A DNA stretch of 5,025 nt from an uncultured Bdellovibrio sp. GTDB taxonomy: Bacteria > Bdellovibrionota > Bdellovibrionia > Bdellovibrionales > Bdellovibrionaceae. Below the pieces are notes generated by a model that was given only the letters and a program-made list of their open reading frames with translations, was not told the DNA's origin and ran no database searches. Position 1 is the first letter of the stretch. Each line of letters begins with the position of its first letter. A program made the translations under genes and the position numbers. Positions 1-4,263 of this stretch are shown piece after piece. The stretch spans positions 1 through 5,025 of the forward strand of contig CAMLRE010000198.1 in assembly GCA_946482355.1 (NCBI GenBank), read 5' to 3'.

Positions 1-1
1 T

Positions 2-328
2 TACACGCGCGCAATGGCCCAGGTTTTGGGGTTAGAAGTTTATTCTAAAAATCCTTCTGATTCGGTCACAGCCCTTTTACTTCCTCCGGGATTTGATGGC
101 GCTAAATTTCGTGAACATTTAGAAAAATCATACAATGTGACTGTGATGGGCGGACAAGACCAACTAAAAGGTAAAATTATCCGCTTAGGTCATATGGGTT
201 ATATCACTGATACTGACCTTCACCAGACAACAGAACGTCTGGCGGCAGGTCTTAACGATTTTGGTTTTAGCTTAGATTTGCAAAAAGTTTCTGATAGCTC
301 TCTACACTGGTTAAAGGAACATCTGTAA
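2..328 (+). CDS. Class V PLP-dependent aminotransferase, C-terminal part (5' end outside window)
   Basis: Partial gene: the reading frame is open from base 2 (Y-T-R-A before the first Met at 14), so that Met is internal and the true start lies upstream. About 109 codons of the C-terminal small domain are present. The stretch IIRLGHMGY (bases 176-202) matches the conserved arginine-containing 'RIGHMG' element of the alanine-glyoxylate / serine-pyruvate aminotransferase group, where the Arg (codon 182-184) holds the substrate carboxylate. The preceding MGGQDQLKGK fits the loop just before it. The PLP lysine lies in the missing part. These enzymes move an amino group between small amino and keto acids, using cytosolic PLP. 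The gene ends directly against a phosphoglycerate-dehydrogenase-like gene, so a role as phosphoserine or serine/glyoxylate transaminase is plausible. Substrate choice cannot be settled from the C-terminus. The family is confident and the substrate is inference. Confidence 0.88.
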   Translation, partial: YTRAMAQVLGLEVYSKNPSDSVTALLLPPGFDGAKFREHLEKSYNVTVMGGQDQLKGKIIRLGHMGYITDTDLHQTTERLAAGLNDFGFSLDLQKVSDSSLHWLKEHL

Positions 329-1306
329 ATGAAACCCTACATCGTGATCACAGAAAAGTTTGCCTTAGATGCGCAGGTCACGTTGAAAAACTCAGGCCTT
401 GCAGAAGTTATTAAGTTAACTTCACCAACTGAGTTACCCGATCACTTAGAAAAAGCCACAGGTTTAATTATCAGATCTAAAACTAAAATCACACGCGAAC
501 TTTTAGCGCAGGCGCCGCATTTAAAACTAGTCATCACTTGCACCAGCGGTTTTGATCATATCGATCTTCAAGCCACGCAAGAAAAAAATATTCATGTGAT
601 GTACACACCAAACGCCAACGCACAATCAGCGGCCGAACTAACTTGGGCGCTAATTTTAAATACGCACCGCCCGGTTTTAGAATCGCACAAACAAATGAAA
701 GCCGGTCTTTGGGATCGTGAAAAAATTCAAGGTTTTGAACTTTCTGGAAAGACTCTAGGAATCGTGGGTCTTGGCCGTATCGGGCAAAAAGTAGCTAGCT
801 TTGCCAAAGTGTTCGGAATGAATGTGGTCGCTTTTGATCCGTATTGCGAAGACGAAGCTTTTGAAAAATTTAATTTAGAACGTTCTTCATACGAAGAATT
901 ATTAAAACAATCAGATATCATTACGTTTCATGTGCCTTTAACAAAAGAAACTAAAAACATGATGAACAGATCACACTTTGAATACACAAATAAAGACGTT
1001 GTGATTATTAATGCCTCTCGTGGTTCAGTGGTTAACGAAGACGATCTTTATGAAGCGTTAGAAGACGGCACCGTTCGTGCGGCAGGCCTTGATGTTTATG
1101 CTAAAGAGCCTCTTACGCGTGAATCGAAATTGTTAAAATCACAAAAAGTGGTTTTAACCCAACATATTGGCGCACTAACTGATGAAGCTTTTTCCAAAGC
1201 TTCAATGGAAGCTTGCCAGCTTTGTATTGAATTTTTAAAAACTAATAAAACTCAAAATACTCTCCCGTTTCAAAATAGCTGGGGCAGTATGATGTTTAAT
1301 GACTAA
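329..1306 (+). CDS. serA: D-2-hydroxyacid dehydrogenase, D-3-phosphoglycerate dehydrogenase type
   Basis: A 325-residue NAD-dependent dehydrogenase. The Rossmann motif GIVGLGRIG is at residues 144-152, and the acidic residue at the end of the next strand (D170 in FDPY) favours NAD over NADP. The catalytic set is complete: R231 in NASRGSVVNEDDL, E260 in DVYAKEP and H279 in QHIGA. TCTSGFDHIDL (70-80) is the family's N-terminal substrate-loop element. The expected reaction for SerA is oxidation of 3-phosphoglycerate to 3-phosphohydroxypyruvate, the first step of serine synthesis, in the cytosol. The protein stops after the catalytic core: there is no C-terminal ACT or intervening domain as in the 410-530 residue SerA forms, so serine feedback through ACT is not expected. 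The ATG abuts the TAA of the preceding aminotransferase, and AAGGA at 314-318 gives a good ribosome site. A glyoxylate/hydroxypyruvate reductase or another 2-hydroxyacid dehydrogenase is the main alternative. Confidence 0.9.
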   Translation: MKPYIVITEKFALDAQVTLKNSGLAEVIKLTSPTELPDHLEKATGLIIRSKTKITRELLAQAPHLKLVITCTSGFDHIDLQATQEKNIHVMYTPNANAQSAAELTWALILNTHRPVLESHKQMKAGLWDREKIQGFELSGKTLGIVGLGRIGQKVASFAKVFGMNVVAFDPYCEDEAFEKFNLERSSYEELLKQSDIITFHVPLTKETKNMMNRSHFEYTNKDVVIINASRGSVVNEDDLYEALEDGTVRAAGLDVYAKEPLTRESKLLKSQKVVLTQHIGALTDEAFSKASMEACQLCIEFLKTNKTQNTLPFQNSWGSMMFND

Positions 1307-1310
1307 AGGA
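1305..1310 (+). promoter_or_regulatory. Shine-Dalgarno site of purA overlapping upstream stop
   Basis: AAAGGA overlaps the last two bases of the dehydrogenase TAA stop (1304-1306) and sits five bases before the ATG at 1316. It decides the start between the competing ATGs at 1312 and 1316. Stop and ribosome site in one place suggest translational coupling of the two genes. Confidence 0.75.
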
Positions 1311-1315
1311 AATGT

Positions 1316-2614
1316 ATGTCAGCAGTTGTTGTAATTGGCGCTCAGTGGGGCGATGAAGGAAAAGGAAAACTAGTCGACGTATTTGCATCACACGCAGATA
1401 CTGTTGTGCGCTTTCAAGGTGGATCAAATGCCGGTCACACACTTGTGGTGAATGGCCAAAAAACAGTTTTACATTTAATTCCATCAGGAATTTTACATTC
1501 AGATAAAACCTGCGTGATCGCTTCAGGCGTTGTGATCGATGTTTTAGGTTTAGCTGAAGAAATCAGAAAATTAAAATTAACGGGCTTACCGTTAACAGCA
1601 TCGCAATTATTAATTGCAGATAATGCGACGGTTCTTCTTCCGTACCATAAAGCTTTAGACCAAGCTCGTGAAAAGGCTTTATCTGAAGGTAAAATCGGAA
1701 CAACAGGTAAAGGTATTGGCCCAGCTTACGAAGACCGCGCTTCACGCCGTGCTTTAATCATGTCTGATCTATTTGATTCTAATAACTTATTAGAAAAAAT
1801 CGAATTTGCGATCAAAGAGAAGAATGTTCTTTTAAAGAACCTTTATGATGCTCCTGAATTATCAGCTAAAGAAGTTTTAGAGCAAATTAAGCCAGCCATT
1901 GAAGTTTTACGTGAATACCGTTTAACAGACGTATCGTTATTCGTTTCTCAAAAACTTAAAAACAATAAAAAATTATTATTCGAAGGTGCGCAAGGTACTT
2001 TACTTGATATTAACCACGGCACTTACCCGTTCGTTACAAGCTCTAGCACGTTAGCGGGCTCTGGTTCGATCTCTGCAGGCTTAGGCCCTCACCACCTTTC
2101 TAAAATCGTAGGTGTATTTAAAGCTTACTGCACTCGCGTTGGATCTGGCCCATTCCCGTCTGAATTAAAAGATGAAATCGGTGCGCAAATCCAAAAAGAA
2201 GGTCACGAATTCGGTTCAACAACAGGACGCGCTCGTCGTTGTGGTTGGTTGGATCTTGTGGCTCTTAAGTACGCGATTCGTTTAAACGGCATTAATAGCT
2301 TAGCTATGATGAAGTTAGATGTTCTTTCATCGTTAGATAAAGTGGGCGTTGTAACGGCCTATAAGCTTAATGGTGAGATTATTAATGAGTTCCCGACATC
2401 GACTGAGCTAGTAGGACAACTTGAGCCTGTGGTTGAGTTTATTCCGGGTTGGAAAGAAGATCTTACAAAAGTTAAGACTCTTGGCGATTTACCAGTTAAA
2501 GCGACCGCTTATATCAACTTTGTTCAGAAACAATTAGGTACGCCGATCGATATTATTTCGGTAGGACCTGACCGCGAACAAACTTTATGGGTAAAACCGC
2601 TTTATAAAGACTAG
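1316..2614 (+). CDS. purA: Adenylosuccinate synthase (PurA)
   Basis: A full-length enzyme of 432 residues, the same length as the E. coli protein. It joins IMP and aspartate at the cost of GTP to make adenylosuccinate, the first committed step from IMP to AMP, in the cytosol. Signature 1, QWGDEGKGK, is at residues 10-18 and carries the catalytic Asp13. NAGHT places the catalytic His at position 41, both as in the E. coli numbering. The second signature, GIGPAYEDR, is at 133-141. The STTGRARRCGWLD stretch (301-313) contributes the arginine loop that contacts aspartate and IMP. The C-terminal PDREQTLW matches the guanine-binding end of the family. The start at 1316 is chosen because AAGGA (1306-1310) lies five bases upstream and the protein begins directly with the first strand. 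The ATG at 1312 is in another frame. It lies 9 bases behind the dehydrogenase, so it is probably the last gene of that operon, and an intrinsic terminator follows. Confidence 0.98.
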   Translation: MSAVVVIGAQWGDEGKGKLVDVFASHADTVVRFQGGSNAGHTLVVNGQKTVLHLIPSGILHSDKTCVIASGVVIDVLGLAEEIRKLKLTGLPLTASQLLIADNATVLLPYHKALDQAREKALSEGKIGTTGKGIGPAYEDRASRRALIMSDLFDSNNLLEKIEFAIKEKNVLLKNLYDAPELSAKEVLEQIKPAIEVLREYRLTDVSLFVSQKLKNNKKLLFEGAQGTLLDINHGTYPFVTSSSTLAGSGSISAGLGPHHLSKIVGVFKAYCTRVGSGPFPSELKDEIGAQIQKEGHEFGSTTGRARRCGWLDLVALKYAIRLNGINSLAMMKLDVLSSLDKVGVVTAYKLNGEIINEFPTSTELVGQLEPVVEFIPGWKEDLTKVKTLGDLPVKATAYINFVQKQLGTPIDIISVGPDREQTLWVKPLYKD

Positions 2615-2644
2615 TTCAAGTTTAAAAGAATTAAGATAAATAAT

Positions 2645-2675
2645 AAAAAACCCGATTCTAAAGATCGGGTTTTTT
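2645..2675. terminator. Bidirectional intrinsic terminator between purA and ybcJ
   Basis: The stem CCCGAT (2651-2656) pairs with ATCGGG (2664-2669) over a 7-base loop. A six-base A run on the left (2645-2650) and a T run on the right (2670-2675) flank it, so a U tract follows the hairpin whichever strand is read. It ends the + strand purA operon and the converging - strand ybcJ gene, whose stop is about 25 bases away. Confidence 0.9.
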
Positions 2676-2698
2676 ATTTTGAACTGAAAAAATAGAAT

Positions 2699-2920
2699 TT
2701 AAATTATTTTAATGGCGTGATTTTTATAAACGACCATCTGACCGGCAGTTAATTTTAATGACTTTCTGGTTTCAACTTTTCCATCGACTTGAACTTGGCC
2801 TTCATCAATAACGGCTTTCGCTTCGCCGCCTGATTCGCAAAGATTGCAGACCTTTAATAAGTTCTTTAATTCAATGTAATCGTGACCATCTAGATTGAAT
2901 TCGATTTCTTGAAGCTTCAT
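2699..2920 (-). CDS. ybcJ: Small S4-domain RNA-binding protein, YbcJ family
   Basis: A 73-residue protein that is essentially one S4 RNA-binding fold. The core reads ELKNLL (17-22), then SGGEAKAVIDEGQVQVDG (30-47), VETRKSLKL (49-57) and AGQMVVY (59-65). This is the classic alphaL motif pattern, and from memory it matches E. coli YbcJ (about 70 residues) closely, including EGQVxVDGxVETRK. YbcJ-type proteins are thought to bind structured RNA and have been linked to ribosome or tRNA handling, but no precise reaction is known. The start at 2920 is supported by AGGA (2929-2926 on this strand) with a 5-base gap. The gene lies downstream of tRNA-Lys and tRNA-Glu on the same strand, with a terminator hairpin only 20 bases before its ATG. 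No separate promoter is obvious, so expression may depend on read-through. The family call is firm; the cellular role is not established. Confidence 0.92.
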   Translation of the reverse strand: MKLQEIEFNLDGHDYIELKNLLKVCNLCESGGEAKAVIDEGQVQVDGKVETRKSLKLTAGQMVVYKNHAIKII

Positions 2921-2934
2921 ATGTTTCCTGAAAT

Positions 2935-2963
2935 AAAAAACCCGATCTTTTGGATCGGGTTTT
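2935..2963 (-). terminator. Intrinsic terminator after the tRNA-Lys/tRNA-Glu unit
   Basis: CCCGATC (2941-2947) pairs with GATCGGG (2953-2959) as a perfect 7-base stem with a 5-base loop. On the - strand it is followed by six Ts (complement of the A run 2935-2940), then ATTT. It lies 20 bases past the CCA end of tRNA-Glu and 20 bases before the ybcJ start. On the + strand a weaker T run (2960-2963) follows, but no + strand gene needs it. Confidence 0.88.
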
Positions 2964-2979
2964 AATTAGTTTTAAAATT

Positions 2980-3055
2980 TGGCGTTCCCAAGGGGATTTG
3001 AACCCCTGTATCCTCCGTGAAAGGGAGGTGTCCTAGGCCACTAGACGATGGGAAC
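2980..3055 (-). tRNA. tRNA-Glu, anticodon TTC
   Basis: This is a 76-base gene read on the - strand, including an encoded CCA (2982-2980). The acceptor stem GTTCCCA (5' end at 3055) pairs perfectly with TGGGAAC, and the discriminator base is G. The anticodon arm is CCTCC - CTTTCAC - GGAGG, giving anticodon TTC at 3021-3019. The T arm is AGGGG-TTCAAAT-CCCCT, perfectly paired. The D-arm sequence CGTCTAGTGGCCTAGGACA is typical of bacterial tRNA-Glu. It lies 20 bases downstream of tRNA-Lys and probably shares its transcript. Confidence 0.97.
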
Positions 3056-3075
3056 GTACAGGTTTCGTTTTAAAG

Positions 3076-3151
3076 TGGTGATCCGCGATGGATTTGAACC
3101 ATCGACCCCTTCATTAAAAGTGAAGTGCTCTACCAGCTGAGCTAGCGGATC
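3076..3151 (-). tRNA. tRNA-Lys, anticodon TTT
   Basis: This is a 76-base gene on the - strand with an encoded CCA (3078-3076) and discriminator A. The acceptor stem GATCCGC (5' end at 3151) pairs with GCGGATC. The D arm is AGCTCAGCTGGTAGAGC. The anticodon arm is CTTCA - CTTTTAA - TGAAG, giving anticodon TTT at 3118-3116. The T arm is CGATGG-TTCAAAT-CCATCG. All stems are intact, so the gene looks functional. It is the first gene of the Lys-Glu tRNA unit. Confidence 0.97.
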
Positions 3152-3172
3152 ATTGTTAAATCGAGATGCCAA

Positions 3173-3221
3173 TTTCTATCAAAGAGGCTGAGCAGTCAAA
3201 CGGTTTTTTTAAAATATTTTT
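3173..3221 (-). promoter_or_regulatory. Probable promoter of the tRNA-Lys/tRNA-Glu unit with UP-like element
   Basis: On the - strand, TTGACT (complement of 3194-3199) lies 15 bases before TAGAAA (complement of 3173-3178). Transcription would begin roughly 15-20 bases before the tRNA-Lys 5' end at 3151. Just upstream of the -35, about 18 bases of almost pure A and T (3204-3221) resemble the UP element of strong stable-RNA promoters. The 15-base spacer is shorter than usual, so the exact -10 is uncertain; the -35 and the A/T block are the stronger evidence. Confidence 0.5.
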
Positions 3222-3315
3222 GATGCCCAGAAGTTGTTCAAAAGACTACGTTTTTCGGTGAAAATTTGATCTTTTTTGCAGACCACTAAACCTTATTAAG
3301 CTCAATAGGTGCGAT

Positions 3316-3753
3316 CTAATGGGTAAAAGGTACTCGATATTGCGGATAAGCATAAGGCAAATCTCCAATATCAACACCCCATTTTTTTTGCGCGATCAAA
3401 AGCATAAGATCGACGTGGCAGCGTTCGTTCTTAGCACACTGGCAAATCATGTAAACGTTCTGATTTTTTGCAAATTCAGCCAGCCTCTGCAGATCGTGCA
3501 GTCCTTCCTGACTTAAAGCGAATTCGCGTTGGTACTGCGCAAGCTCGAAAGCTTCGCTCTGGTCTCCGATTCGTTTCTTAATTTCGCGATACCGCTCAAA
3601 AAGATCTTTCTGAGGAGCCAGCGATGGTTTGTATTCATCAACGAGAGCCTTTGACAAAAAGCGTGGATACATTCGCATGGTCACAACTAACAAGCCGTCT
3701 TTTTTAGAGATAGTTCCACTTTTAATTTCTGAAACTGATGCTCGGTGAAGCAT
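3316..3753 (-). CDS. DUF488-family protein
   Basis: A 145-residue cytosolic protein with no signal peptide or membrane segment. It has the marks of the DUF488 family. Near the N-terminus is a strand followed by an arginine-rich MRMYPRFLSK (26-35). Near the C-terminus is the conserved cysteine motif ICQCAKNERCHVDLM (103-117), with C106, E110, C112 and H113 corresponding to the family's 'C..E..CH' core. The extra C104 gives three close cysteines. The biochemical function of DUF488 is not established; the conserved Cys/His cluster suggests metal binding or redox chemistry, which is inference. AAGGGA overlapping the upstream merR stop serves as ribosome site, about 10 bases before the ATG at 3753. 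The 14-base gap after merR makes a two-gene operon very likely, which ties this protein to whatever signal the regulator senses. No convincing terminator follows its stop, so transcripts may continue toward the tRNA genes. Confidence 0.82.
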   Translation of the reverse strand: MLHRASVSEIKSGTISKKDGLLVVTMRMYPRFLSKALVDEYKPSLAPQKDLFERYREIKKRIGDQSEAFELAQYQREFALSQEGLHDLQRLAEFAKNQNVYMICQCAKNERCHVDLMLLIAQKKWGVDIGDLPYAYPQYRVPFTH

Positions 3754-3767
3754 ATACTTTTTTTCCC

Positions 3768-4181
3768 TTACTTTACTTTGCGATTTTTCTTACCCGCTAC
3801 TCGCAATAACTTGCGAAACTTAGGACACTCCATATGGTTTGGCGCCGAACACTTTGCCACATGTAAAAGAGTGTTTTTAACCGTTGTTAGTTGCTGAATA
3901 CTTTTTTCGATTTCGCTGGCCTTGTTCACTAAAAACTGGCGATTTACTAAAAGTTTACCTTCGGTTGTAAACATTGAGGCGATTTCATCTAGTGTTAATC
4001 CCGCGTGCTGCCCTAGCGCAATAAATTCGAGTTGTTCTAAAACATGAGAATTAAAAAGTCTTCGAAGCCCATGGCGGGATGTTGAACGAATAAGACCTTT
4101 TTCTTCATAAAAACGTAATGTCGACGGTGGCACACCCGTAAGCTTTACGACTTCGCCGATATCAAGTGTTTGTTTTTTCAT
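3768..4181 (-). CDS. MerR-family transcriptional regulator
   Basis: A 137-residue regulator with the MerR architecture. The winged helix-turn-helix occupies residues 7-43: DIGEVVKLTGVPPSTLRFYE, then EKGLI, a wing with RHGLRRLF, and HVLEQLEFI as the next helix. A second HTH-like segment follows (GLTLDEIASMF, 61-71). A long dimerisation helix runs from about 82 to 108, and a short C-terminal effector loop follows. That loop holds C111, H116 and C119 followed by P120 (C-x4-H-x2-C-P). The 7-residue spacing between the cysteines equals that of the CueR copper loop, but the Ser/Cys that CueR/ZntR proteins carry at the start of the dimer helix is not seen. The four-cysteine iron-sulfur cluster of SoxR is also absent. 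It is divergent from an MFS transporter and upstream of a DUF488 gene. MerR proteins normally sit on the spacer of their target promoter and untwist it when activated. The inducer is unknown. Confidence 0.93.
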   Translation of the reverse strand: MKKQTLDIGEVVKLTGVPPSTLRFYEEKGLIRSTSRHGLRRLFNSHVLEQLEFIALGQHAGLTLDEIASMFTTEGKLLVNRQFLVNKASEIEKSIQQLTTVKNTLLHVAKCSAPNHMECPKFRKLLRVAGKKNRKVK

Positions 4182-4189
4182 AGAGTTTC

Positions 4190-4217
4190 ATTTTAAGGCG
4201 AAACTTCAAAAGAGCAA
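4190..4217 (-). promoter_or_regulatory. Predicted promoter of merR-DUF488 operon
   Basis: On the - strand, TTGCTC (complement of 4212-4217) and TAAAAT (complement of 4190-4195, five of six bases of the consensus -10) are separated by 16 bases. The expected start of transcription is about 4182-4184, next to the ATG at 4181, and no Shine-Dalgarno site precedes that ATG. It does not overlap the operator dyad but starts about 13 bases from it, so the regulator could influence its own expression. Confidence 0.55.
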
Positions 4218-4226
4218 AGAATTAAA

Positions 4227-4257
4227 TTGACCTCAAGTTAACTTGAAGTTGCACACT
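4227..4257 (+). promoter_or_regulatory. MerR/SoxR-type promoter-operator for the MFS gene
   Basis: A perfect 14-base palindrome TCAAGTTAACTTGA (4233-4246) extends to a 20-base dyad (4230-4249) with a single mismatched pair. It sits between a -35 TTGACC (4227-4232) and a poor -10 CACACT (4252-4257) with a 19-base spacer. An over-long spacer with the dyad inside it is the hallmark of MerR-activated promoters. The core CCTCAAGTTAACTTGAAG differs by one base from the SoxR site of E. coli soxS as I remember it. The weak -10 fits a promoter that needs its activator. The divergent MerR regulator is the obvious binder. Confidence 0.88.
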
Positions 4258-4263
4258 GGCCTT

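Noticed and set aside
727..921. Open frame of 64 codons on the - strand inside the dehydrogenase gene
   Set aside because: It lies antisense to the NAD-binding core of a well-supported gene, has no ribosome site or family resemblance, and is a shadow of that coding region.
1183..1241. Repeated AAGCTT-like words near the end of the dehydrogenase gene
   Set aside because: They come from in-frame Glu-Ala/Lys-Ala codons in a helix and are not a repeat element.
1296..1745. Two open frames of about 60 codons on the - strand over the start of purA
   Set aside because: Both are antisense to conserved PurA signatures and have no supporting signals.
2699..3151. tRNA genes considered as an attachment site for an integrated element
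   Set aside because: No integrase gene is present and no repeated tRNA 3' end is seen elsewhere in the window.
3291..3309. Possible hairpin CCTATT...AATAAGG after the DUF488 stop (- strand)
   Set aside because: The stem is AT-rich with a bulge and is not followed by a U tract, so it is not a credible terminator.
3152..3315. 164-base gap between DUF488 and tRNA-Lys checked for a small RNA or gene
   Set aside because: Apart from the tRNA promoter and its A/T block, no coding frame with a ribosome site and no stable structure with a terminator was seen.
3319..3516. 65-codon + strand open frame starting at ATG 3319
   Set aside because: It overlaps the DUF488 gene in antisense across its conserved cysteine motif, and the peptide shows no recognisable domain.
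4184..4205. Inverted repeat AGTTTC / GAAACT between merR and the operator
   Set aside because: Six-base arms with a 10-base gap in AT-rich DNA overlapping the merR promoter; too weak to call a second operator.
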